64,000 nt of DNA, from NCBI RefSeq assembly GCF_048128805.1, contig NC_136020.1:6841653-6905652 (forward strand), in the 5' to 3' direction. Position numbers and translations under genes: made by a program. A model generated the notes under the pieces. That model was not told where the DNA came from, made no database searches, and saw nothing but the letters and a program-made list of their open reading frames with translations. The stretch comes from Centroberyx gerrardi. Taxonomy: Eukaryota > Chordata > Actinopteri > Beryciformes > Berycidae. Shown here piece by piece: positions 33,801 through 64,000 of this stretch (positions are counted from its first letter, which is position 1; each line of letters opens with the position of its first letter).

Positions 33801-34589
33801 AAAGTCCCCTCCGTCGGAGTCCGTCCGAAAGCCCGCTCCGTCTGTTTCTGCAGTAGAGAGAAAGCAACAAGCAGCGTGTTCCTTACTCCCCCTTCCAGAA
33901 GAAGTCAGTGGAGTAAGCTCTGCATAAAAAGCGATATCAGGGCAGCTCAGTCGAGGAGGCGTCATGCAGAAGTCATCAGTGCTCACGGAGTTTATCACAA
34001 GTTCATTTTCCACAGTTCAAGCATACGTCACCGAGTGGACAGTCACACAACTGTAATGAGCACTGGAGTGTCGGTCATGGTGGAAGTTCCTGTGATCGGT
34101 TTGGCCTCAACACACAGTAGAGAACACAGTGAAACATAATCCGACATATAAATGACACAGAATGAGTTGCGAGTATGTTCATTCCCACCTGAAGTCCTTC
34201 TGCTGGCATTGCTACTATCCACTCCTATTGTTACTTTTATTATCCGAATCGGCTGTGGCGCATGGTAGGATAATATCGACGTTTTGGCGTGTCTCGTTAC
34301 TTTATGATGCTTCGACGGCATCCAGTCCCATAAAGTGATAGTACATATTTGCAAACTGACGTCTCATTTCAGAGGGGAGCGACTGAAAGGACAAGTTGCG
34401 TCCGTCAAGAGATAAAATTCTAATCTGCCTTTTTAAGCAAAAAGGTGTGTGTGTTCCATGCATGTATCCTATATGAAATACAATTGAAAGTGTCAGAATC
34501 ACGGTTAGGTCTAGGTGATGCTCTGTGTCGAGTCGGTCCTTCTTTCTTCACTTCGCAGCTTCACATATGGGTGTTGAAGTGATCATTGG

Positions 34590-34604
34590 GGGGGGGGGGG
34601 GGGG
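34590..34604. repeat. Poly-G tract
   Basis: Run of about 15 G in the abtb3 3' UTR. Such runs are prone to length error in sequencing. Confidence 0.8.
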
Positions 34605-34832
34605 TTAGGAGGACGACGACAACGTTCAAGCCTCCGACAAGGTGAGAATTCTCTAACAAGGTGACATCGGCGCACCCTCGGGTGGCCCCGCGACAGGCCG
34701 ATAACACAGAGGCGAAGGGAATCCCTGACGATAACACCCGAAAGCTCCTCTTCAGCAGCGGGGGGGGGCCAGGACAGGTGGACAGCGGGGGACACCGGAT
34801 GTGGAACGAGTGAATCAGAGGGTTCCAGAAGT

Positions 34833-34860
34833 GTGTGCGTGTGTGTGTGTGTGTGTGTGG
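34833..34860. repeat. (GT)n microsatellite in abtb3 3' UTR
   Basis: Short GT run beginning about 20 nt past the stop codon in the transcribed direction. Confidence 0.85.
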
Positions 34861-34877
34861 TGTGGTGGGGTGGGGTG

Positions 34878-54682
<19,805 letters not shown>

Positions 54683-55145
54683 CTATATGTGATATAGATA
54701 CAGGATCCATTATGACAAAAATAGAAAATACACTACACTCAGATACAATACACTAAGATAATAACATAGTGTATAGAGCCATTAGCCATTAAACCATACG
54801 CATCACTCCCAGAGCACACATCCATTTCCTATGTCACTGCTTTGACACATGAGTACTCTCCAGCACTTCCGTGGTGAAGTAGAGACTCACTCCCTCATTG
54901 AAATGCTCTCTCATTCACACACCTCCTGATTCACAGGACACTTAGTCATACACATGCCCACACAATCCTTGCTGTGTGGGAAATTGCTGCCTTAAAATGA
55001 AATCAACCTTACGCACATTGAGCACATTGAGCCTCTTTCAGTAATTTGCATCCTTATTCCATCTGTAGCTCTTATTTTTCTTATTTCTTCTCCCAGCACT
55101 GTTCACTTACATGACCATCCTAGAGTCACAGGAAAACTATACTTC

Positions 55146-55149
<4 letters not shown>

Positions 55150-55199
<50 letters not shown>
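55150..55199. repeat. (GT)n microsatellite
   Basis: Uninterrupted run of about 25 GT units. Confidence 0.95.
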
Positions 55200-55202
<3 letters not shown>

Positions 55203-56589
55203 TGCAGCTGAACTAAAATCTTTGCAGTTTTAAACCTTGTGGACTTCCTGCCTTTGGAAAGGTGTGGCTGTAAGCAGGGAGAAGACAGGTGCATGAATTA
55301 TGCACGGGATGTGTGTGTGTGTGTTGGTGGTGGGTGGTTGGGGAGGGGAATTAATCAAACTTTTATGTCTCAAGTTTCGATTTGAGCTATTCGTGCTGAA
55401 AAAATCATGTATATTTTTCACAAGGTCCTGAGATATCTGAAAATTCACACAAAAACCGCAGTATTTGCTATACATGCCACAGTGCCCAGAACTTTTTCTC
55501 TGGCCAACAGTTAAATTTTCTGGTATCTTACATGAGGTCCACTGCTTTTAGTGCAAAACTTCTTCAAGATGTGTCTGTATTCAACAGGAATAAGGAAAAA
55601 AATCAAACACACAAGAGATTTTACAATTCCAATTTTTTGAACACCTAAAGCAGGACATTCAATCTTTACCTACAGAGCAGATATTTAGTGCTGACATTTA
55701 GAAAGTCATAATTCTTTGATCCGAGATTTGGCAATTTTACAGGAGTTTATTGATGAGGTCGTTAGTGATGCATTTTAGAATAACGACGCTGTTCTGAGAA
55801 AGAAAATACTGCAGTCTGGGCCCGCAGGGTCGATTTCTGAGAAAAATTAATACCCCCATTGATCTAATTATTTACTTGGTTTATTGGAACACTGGCGGCT
55901 CCAGGCTTGAGAAAACATGGGGAAATTGAACCTGGTACTTGCAAAATAGAGTGCAATATTGCCTGAATTATGAAAGCTAAAAAGAGTTTATGCATTCTCT
56001 CATACATACCGGTACATACACATACCTATATGCATGTAAACACCCACACAGATGCACAAGCATTCACACACGCATGTGCATACACACACACACACACAGA
56101 CAATATCTGTCAACGCCTAAAACACATCGCAGCACAACACTCCTCTCTGAACTCGCTTGATTGTTCATGCCAAAAATATCCAGTATGAGGAAACTTGGCC
56201 TGTCTTGAAACCTCATCCCTTAGACAGGATGACACGGTGAGTGTACGCCCAAGGTTCTCCATCTGTCTGACTAAAGGCCCCAGCCAGAGTTCACAAGCAG
56301 TCAGACATAAACAGCACACGCGGCTCACAGCAGAGTTTGCACTCCGGCTCCAGGGAGCTTGCAACACAGTTATTGAGAAAAAAACAACAACATAAAAACA
56401 AAGCAAGCATACCCTGTCTCTGTGGCTGTGGTAGACTGACTGAAAATGAATGCAAGGGGGATGTGACCTATAGCCAGGGTCGCCGTGTTCTTATACAATG
56501 TTCCTTACTTTTCATCCCTGAAACATTACCAAAATCCAACCGATTCTATCACTGGGCGACTCAGTAACTTTAATTCACGCATTTGTTTC

Positions 56590-57108
56590 ATCAAGGCTTG
56601 ATTTGTGCAATTCTCTCTTCTCCGGCCTCCCAATTTCAGCTCTTAAACCACTCCAATTGGTCCAAAATGCTGCAGCCAGAATTCTTACCGGGACCTCAAT
56701 CTACATCGGCTCCCAGTACAGGCAAGAGCAGACTTTAAGATCCTTTTCCTAACTTCTAAAGCACTTACCGGTCTGGCACCATCCTACCTCTCAGAACTCG
56801 TTACACCTTATACTCCACCTCCGCAGCATGCTGGCTGTCTCTCAACCCCGAGGGTGAATAAAAAGTCGGCAGGGAACAGAGCTTTCTCTTTTCGCGCCCC
56901 CAAGACCCATTTGTTTAGACTTGCCTTTGTGTAATTTTCTATTTACTTTTGTTTTTATTGTGTTTTTTGTCTGTTTTTATTGTGTTGTCTGTTGTCTGTT
57001 GTATGTCTGTATCTATGTTTATGCTTTATTTCCTCTGTGAAGCACTTTGTGACGTCTCTGCTCTCGAAAGGTGCTATATAAATTAAGTTACTTACTTACT
57101 TACCTGCG
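56590..57108 (+). mobile_element. L2-like LINE, 3' fragment
   Basis: One frame reads NSLFSGLPISALKPLQLVQN followed by AAARILTGT. A shifted frame reads LHRLPVQARADFKILFLTSK, ALTGLAPSYLSELVTPYTPP and RAFSFRAPKTHLFRLAF. These are the conserved C-terminal reverse transcriptase region of L2/CR1-type LINEs. The WNSLP block expected after FRAPK is absent. The 3' end reads AAGCACTTTGTGACG, GGTGCTATATAAATT and a (TTAC)n tail. Confidence 0.8.
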
Positions 57109-57274
57109 GGACGCTCTCCATGGTCCAATATCCAATATCATGTAACATTCTCCTTCCTTATGTACTGTTTTATTTCCTTTGTATTGTTTCATCCTTGTTG
57201 TATACTATCTTATATGACATTGTTTTACTCTTCTTTTAAATGTATCTTTTGTAAACTGTGTCATAAGCTATCAT

Positions 57275-57445
57275 TGTGCTAAAACAACTTAGGTTATGCT
57301 TATGGTAAGGGTTAAGGTTAGGCAACTAAAACAACTTTGGTCAGAGTTAAGGAAACTAAAACAGATTAGGGTTAAGTTTAGACAACTAAAACTTTGGTAA
57401 AGGCTAGTCAGTTAAAACAACTTGGTTATGGTTTGGTGTTGGTCA
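57275..57445. repeat. Degenerate tandem repeat (GGTTA/AACTAAAACAA)
   Basis: Repeats of AACTAAAACAACTT and GGTTAAGGTTAG-like units with irregular spacing. Confidence 0.6.
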
Positions 57446-60423
57446 TGCTTAAATGAGAAAAACTGAAAATGAAAATGAAGGTAAATATATCCATCCATCC
57501 ACCGCCTCAACCGCCACACCCTTACTTTCCACTGCGTCAAACTACTGCCTGTTTCACTCAGTTCACAGAATATGATGTGAAATTACAGTACCAATTTGAT
57601 ACGAGGGTGCCTGCCTGGATGTGCTGCACTCCGCTGTAGCTTTCAGACTGCTTACCATGCATGTTTGTCAGTCAGTGGCATTTGGCCTGAAACCCCAACA
57701 GGTGAACTGAGCTTAGCATCGCAGAAAACCTTTCCACTGCAGGTACTGAGGAAGTCCCCATGCTACTCAAGTGTATATTTATGCTGTGTACCACTGGCTC
57801 GAATAATGAGAGGAAAGGAATTAGTAAAGATTAAGGAGATATGGTGTGTATTTACATTATAAAACACCCTGCTCAGTGGGAAATAACATAAGCAACCCAT
57901 AAAGCAGACGCAGCAGAGAAGCACTTACTCAAAGACCTGACAACCCTCCCCCTGGTGTTTCACACTGAAGCAAAAACAGAACCCTAAACACACCATGTCC
58001 ATAAATAATAGCCCACCTTCAAGGTTTGTACCAGGATAAACTAGCGAGGCCTGCTTCGAACAGCGGAGGCGGCCAACAGGCAAAAGGTTACAAAGGTCAC
58101 AAATTATCTCTTCCTCCGCCACCGTCCCTCCGAGAGCTAAAGCGGGCGCAGCGGTAGATAATCAGGCGTTCCTTCCCTTCATTAAATGTTCTCGTGACTT
58201 TGCGGCGTTGTCGGCAGGACAACATTTGCGCCCGTCTCCTTTACTGTAATTACCCAAGCAGCGCTCCTATGGGCTTCATGCTTCATCTCATTTGAATTAA
58301 TCATAGGGGACAACTTACTGTCTTTCTTTCTCTCAGCCGAGTCCTTTGCTCTTGGAAAGACTCATTACAGAGCAAAACTTTATTCCCTATTCCCAGTGAA
58401 AAAATGGTGAGACAGCACCGAGCGCTGCACTCCCTGCTATAATGAAATGTCACATTAAAATTCTGTCATGCAGCAGTTAGGAAATCAGTAATTTCCTTGC
58501 TTTCCCCTTGCGGTACATGTCACCAAACGCGTAAGAACTATAGTATAAGTATTAACTGTGGATAAGGGTTGGATGTACACTTTCCACATACACACTTAAC
58601 AAGGCATAAAGGGCAAAGTTAAAAGAAACTCTTATCATGTGTTACCCTAATGAAATACATACAGGCAAGACACTTGGCTTCTTCATCAATAACGTCATAA
58701 GATGTTTTTGGCATCAAAGTATGCAGACTCACTTCAATAAGTCTGAAGCTTTTTGAGGTGCTTGTTATTTTTACCCGATGTCAGCAGATGAGGCTCAATT
58801 ACAGCTTCTGTTTAGGACATGATCCATTTTATTCCATACTGCACAGTGTATGTACTTTATGATTTATAAATGTACTCTGAGCAACAGGTACAATAAAGAC
58901 ACAATGTAATTATGTTCTCATAACAAGAAACCACGGGGAATCCAGTGTGAGTTACTGTAGGAACATTGTGTTTACTTTGATGGAAAGTAATTTATCTGTG
59001 ACAAGTTCTTCTTGCAACACACAGGCGGAAAACCCAACAAGGGTTTTAAAACCTTACAAGTTTAATAGTGCACTGTGTAAAGGAATTAAACTTTTGACTA
59101 TGGCTGCATTAATATGCACACAATAATGCAAATATTACCAATAGTCCAAATAAGACAAGTGTGCAGTTAAGCCGTTTCAGTGATTCTAGAAAGTGCGAGT
59201 ATTGTCTTTTCGCGCCAGACAGAACAACATGAGCTATGTCACCAATTACAAAACTTAAAGAAATGCGATTAGGTGCATTCATGTTCTGACTGGTCTCTAT
59301 TAATATGAGTAAAATTGGCTTAACAAGGCAGTTTTGCACATTGGTTTTGCACCAAGCGGTGGTGGCAAGAGGTAACTGTTTGAATTATGAGACTTCATTA
59401 CTGAGAAGTCATGTAATGTGATGTCAGTTTACTTTGCACTCCATTGACCTAAATGTCTTCTTCTTAGTGGGTGGAGGTGGTGAAGAGGTTCAGCCATCAT
59501 TATTAAGTGCAGCTTTCTCTGGGCGGAGCGCTCAGAGACACTTTTGGATTTCACTCTTAAATTTCAATTCGCCACCTCCTGTGAATGGAAGTGACCATAT
59601 TTGACACCAGCATTTAATTTGGGCCTATAGGGGGAATCTCTTTGTGATTTAAGCTGGTAAGACTGGTGTATTTTTGCATGAAAATCTCCCCTAGTGCATT
59701 TCTTGTATGCATGTAAACATAGTCTATGAAAGTTTACGATGAAAATTCAAATCATTAAATGTATTTACAACTAATTGAACAGACAGCTGAACAGATGTGA
59801 TTTAAAATGTCTTTAGCGCACAACACCCATAAGTGAGACAGTGGTCGGCGAGCGAGTCTGTAACTCATGTAGCAAAAATAGGCGAGCTGACTTGAGGATG
59901 AAGTGAGGTGCACTGAGCCAACTCCTTATCAAATGTGACCCAAGACTATCAAAAAAAAAAAAAACGCAACTGTTGTGTCTCCTTATGGAGGACTGAGATG
60001 GAAGATTCATCTGCTGTCCCCTGACACAATGTCATTGCTTATGGCTCCCTGGGGGCTGAACTGAGGACATTTAATCATCACTTGGTAATACGACCGACTG
60101 AGAGCGCTGCCTTGGGGCCACATTAGCAATTCCCTGGCAACTATTAATCACAGTCAATTACAAGTCATGTCATCATCAACAGAGAACTAGCAGATACATT
60201 TACCACTGCTGCTCATGTGGAAATTAATCACTGGTCGACACATTCAATATGTTATATGTGGCATCAACCAGTGAGACGATGACGGAAGGTTAAGGTTAAC
60301 CAGCTGTGTTTGAATACATTAGGAATCATTATACAGACAATGGAAAATAAATTGTTGTAAAACTCAACTCAGTTGATTTCATTATCATAAGTCACAATTT
60401 TATCGCTCTATAACCTGACTAGG

Positions 60424-60690
60424 ATGCAATCGGAGGTGGACTGGCCATCTGGAGTACTTTTAAAAAATCCCTGACTGTTTGGCTAGTCCTGGCAAGCTGG
60501 CTCCACAGAGAGGCAGAGGGAGGGTTGGTCATAAGTGCATCACCGGTCCACAGTGACACACTCATGACAGAGTAACAAATCAACATGGAAAAGCAGCAGA
60601 CCACAAACCGCAAAGGTGGGGCTGAACAACTGAAAACAGATGAAGTCCCTGGAGGCAGATGCAACCAAATGCCACAAATTGATTCATTCA
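60424..60690 (+). mobile_element. hAT transposon 5'-end remnant
   Basis: GGTGGACTGGCCATCTGG near 60435 resembles a terminus seen in fish hAT elements. At 60583 an ATG opens MEKQQTTNRKGGAEQLKTD, similar to the basic start MEKR-KGGAE of the hAT transposases I recall, and stops after about 37 codons. It is a decayed fragment. Confidence 0.45.
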
Positions 60691-60784
60691 TTTGGTAGCA
60701 CTTAGACGTCAGGGCAATAAGTACCAGTTATGCTAACTTCGACGTGCAGCAGCATAATGTTGCCAATTTGTATTCTAGCTATTG

Positions 60785-60940
60785 TGCTTCCTTCAAGTGC
60801 GGCTGGAAATATCATAATTACATGGTGAGCGAACGACCCAACAAAGCAGTAAATATGATTGGGAAACATAATGATGGGATATAATAATGGGAAAGTCGGC
60901 CTTTTCTTTGATATCTGAATTGCTGAGATGTGACATTTCG
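60785..60940. repeat. Dispersed repeat copy B (pair with 28795-28965)
   Basis: CCTTCAAGTGCGGCTGG, TATCATAATTA, then GGGAAAGTCGGCC and TTTGATATCTGAATTGC follow the same order as the copy in the zinc-finger gene intron. Confidence 0.55.
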
Positions 60941-63900
60941 GGGCAGAGAGCAAAGAGGAAGCCATGTCAACAATTGACCTTAAAGTGATTATGTAATTGC
61001 TTGACTGTTAAATGTTTCTATTTTCAGTCTTTGTTTAACTTTTAGAGGTCACACATATACAGCAACTTGGCTAATAAACATTAATAAAACATTCTCTCAT
61101 TCCCACAGTACCACAAAGTATCTCTGAAAGTAGGAGCTTACAAGGAGCATTTGAAGGCAGCATGATGCCTTCTGTTTTACCCCAGGATCCTTACATGAAG
61201 GGACACAGAATAATTCATTCAGACATTGAGTTTTAAATAAAAAATTATATCTAAAATGCCAAATTCATTTTAAAGCGGTGGAGTATCTCTGGGTCAGTTG
61301 TATTATCCCAGTCCGTCCCTGGATGCAATTTGGACTAAAGCTGAGGAATGAGGAGCCCATGATGCAAGGTGTTGCAAGTATTTCCAAAATCCCTAGCTGG
61401 AAACGCCAAGCATCTGTCTCTGAACAACAGTATTTCTGCACCGTAGCTAGTAGTGTTGCTGCTGCAGCCACCGTCATGATTCATTCATGCTGGTCAGTAG
61501 CATGTCCCACAAAAGGGCCTGTCTGCAGGAGTAGCCCTCTCCTGGACTGATGACCTGCCAGCCAAAGCAATGAAACTGCACCAGGCCCTACTGAAACAAG
61601 CTGAGACGGTTCATTTGTAAACGTCCCAGGGATCCCTGGTGTGAGTCTGTTCATTAACAACCATTATGAAACAGTGGAAAATTACAAGAAAACCCTTTTT
61701 GATAATGACTTCGCTCTGTCTACAGACATTTCTGAACCGTGGCTTCATTTTGCCTCATCATCCTATCTCGGTTTTTCCATATTTTTCCCAGTCAATGGAA
61801 ATGGAGCAGGAGATTAAACATAAAATCTCTCTCGTTCTATTGTCATCATCTTTTCTGCAACTCACAGGAGGGGACTTCTAAATGGATGCCACTTTATTCT
61901 GTCTAATGGTTCTTCTAGAGACTTTAATGGCTCTTCTGTGTAGATTTGCAGAAGCACTTTCCGACTGTCTGCCGCAGTATATAATAAATAAACTTCTTAT
62001 ATGTCGTCTTGATTATCCGCTCTACGTAATATGTATCAAATGTGGCAAAATTATATTGTACCATTCATATTTCATAGAAACAGTTACTTTATACAAGCAT
62101 AAAGTAGGTCAAAATATGGGGAAAAATAAAAGTACCACTTTAAAAAATCTCTTCTTCATTTTCTCCTTCATAGCTCCAGTGACATCTTTGGCCCTTACAG
62201 GGCAGCTCACCTGAACTTTCCATGGGTAAAATAATTAACAAGTAAGTAAGTAAAATATCTCCAGTATCAAGCATAAAGAGCACTGAGGGAAGAAACCATA
62301 GCAAACGTCTCAAGTAATCTGCACAGCTGAAGTTGGAATGGACTTTTCAGCTGAAAGTATGAGGAAGTAGATGGCAGATGAAGTTCAGGCAGAAGAAGAA
62401 TGATAATAAGTAGAAATGTAAGGCAGGACTAAAGTGTGTTGCAGGCACACTATGCTAAATATTTCAAAACAGGCCTAACCAAAGCTAATCCAAAGTGACT
62501 CTTGTCCTTGTTCCTTCCTTTATGTCATTTGCCGAAACATTCAGAAAAGAATTTGGCATCCAGGCGATGGCAGTTCAAACACTCCATCAAAGTGAAATTC
62601 AATACAAAGCCATGAACAAAGGGTCTTTCATAGCCAATATTCATGGGATACAGTATGCAGAAGAAAAAAAAAATCAACAAGTGGAAAACCAGAAGAAAAA
62701 TATCATACTTATGCATACCTATATATGAGGAATCAAGGTACACAATAGTTGAGCAGGTGAACTGTTTTTCACTCCACTGGAGTGGACTGTAAAGTATAGT
62801 AAATTCATACCTGAACAGACTATAAATATTCTAATACACAAATCAAGCTGCCGCAGCCTTTTGCAGATCTTCACGGCTCTTTATTTTTCTTAACTTGACA
62901 GTCACTGAAGACATATTGTAAGCTTGTGAAAATGGCCTTGCAATCCTGCAGCTCTGAAGTACATTGCTGCACAGTACTCTATGATTATGGCTAAATAAAA
63001 AGCAAGTTGGAGGTGCCTTGTTAGATGACTGTGAGAGGGAAAAATAAACCGGCTGTATTTGAAATGGGAGAATAATATGGTTCTTGATGATAGAAGCTCA
63101 ATCAAAATACCAACAGCTATTAGGCACTTCTGTGAAGTCCGCTTTCATCAAAGCATTGCTGCAAACAGCTGCCAGTATTTGTCTCCAAACGGCTGCCATG
63201 TCTTTTTTAGAAAACAGCGAGGTGAGAACTCAGAGCAGCCTGTTCAATTCACCGCCTTATTACCCCAAACTTCCATTAGCCTTCTGGGCTCCCTCCAAAA
63301 CACTCAATTAGTGAGTCTGTATTATCTCTCTGTGCGGTTTTCAACAGGCGCACCATTTAGACCAGCACTGCTGTAGGGACAAAATCTATTTGTGATGTCT
63401 ATCCTACTGCAGCAGAATTTTCGAAGGAAGTGTAAAGTGGACTCTGAACATTAAACACTGTTAAGTTCAGCCAGTCCCTCAGTCACTAAAGTCACTAGTG
63501 GTCGAGGAGCTAAAAGAGGCAGGCTAGAGTATCATCAGCTCTCAGATGTCAGGCTGATGGGTAATAATTATTAATGAGGAACATCTGCCTGTGGGTGTTG
63601 TACCTCTCAGGAGAGCTACCACACACTTGAAAGCTCACACATGCTGATACAGGCGCGCACACACACATTCACCCCTTGGAAATGCGATACACTCAATACA
63701 CTTTAATTAGAATCCATCGCTGGGACCCTGCGACAACACAGTCACGGCATGATCAAATCTCAACATCGACAAGAGACTTAAACAGGGGCCAATGACCTTA
63801 CGCATGAGCAGGAAAGAAACTAATCCCTCCTTAATCCCCAGTAACAGCAAGTTGGTGATCAAATCCAAGAATGCCAAGTTGATTCTTGTGTCCTTGTGGA

Positions 63901-64000
63901 GAACGTTCTTCCCAAATTGTCTTGGAGAGAATGAACCTCTCGATAACACGAGCACAGAGAAGCATCTTTGCAGTTTGAGATGGGCTTTGTGCTTGACGTT

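Larger units (their letters stand above)
31557..34877 (-). other. abtb3: abtb3 3' UTR, with proximal and distal poly(A) signals
   Basis: Downstream of the stop at 34878 the minus strand carries AATAAA at 34241-34236 (about 640 nt away) and again at 31562-31557 (about 3.3 kb away). The interval from about 32200 to 33500 is A/T-rich, free of recognised repeats and without coding frames, which fits a long 3' UTR. Which signal is used cannot be told from sequence. Confidence 0.4.

Noticed and set aside
61265..61550. Open frames of 70-90 codons on both strands in abtb3 intron 1
   Set aside because: No recognised motif, and not the missing upstream abtb3 exon, which should end just before DLVSRAMHH.

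Overview
The window is vertebrate nuclear DNA from a ray-finned fish, most likely a percomorph teleost. Evidence for this is the GT-AG spliced genes with short coding exons, an insulin-like growth factor I precursor of the teleost type (teleost leader, 12-residue C domain, teleost Ea-type E peptide), and a density of (GT)n/(CA)n microsatellites, tRNA-derived SINEs, L2-like LINE tails and small hAT/CACTG/palindromic MITEs that is usual for teleost introns. No bacterial, viral or organellar features were seen, and there is no CRISPR array.

Three protein-coding genes can be reconstructed exon by exon. All three lie on the minus strand. (1) igf1 occupies 16487 down to 4721 in five coding exons. 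The assembled frame is 567 nt (188 aa) and includes the optional 36-nt E-domain exon. An internal donor in exon 3 would allow all four Ea splice forms in frame. (2) A zinc-finger gene occupies 29206 down to 22517 in seven coding exons (3333 nt, 1110 aa). Its first six exons encode a domain resembling the N-terminus of the shelterin protein TIN2 (TINF2_N family). The last exon encodes 21 C2H2/C2HC zinc fingers. (3) abtb3 (formerly btbd11) occupies 54630 down to 34878 in fifteen coding exons (689 aa visible). It has ankyrin repeats, a BTB/POZ domain and a C-terminal PDZ ligand. Its first exon, holding roughly 400 N-terminal residues by comparison with my recollection of the mammalian protein, lies beyond position 64000.

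Layout: 1-4090 is intergenic DNA downstream of igf1 with a hAT-type end at 1-163. 4.1-16.5 kb is igf1, whose 8.5-kb intron 2 carries retroelement debris and whose intron 1 carries a SINE and a (CT)n tract abutting the exon 2 acceptor. 16.5-22.2 kb is intergenic with a CACTG-type MITE. 22.3-29.3 kb is the TIN2-like/zinc-finger gene. 29.4-31.5 kb is intergenic with a complete hAT MITE. 31.5-54.6 kb is the 3' part of abtb3. 54.6-64 kb is abtb3 intron 1, with an L2-like LINE fragment and hAT debris.

The genes are not obviously functionally linked: a secreted growth hormone mediator, a putative DNA-binding nuclear protein and a synaptic scaffold-type protein. Exon boundaries rest on reading-frame continuity and GT/AG signals that I traced by hand. 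Gene and domain names rest on recall of family sequences, not on a database search.
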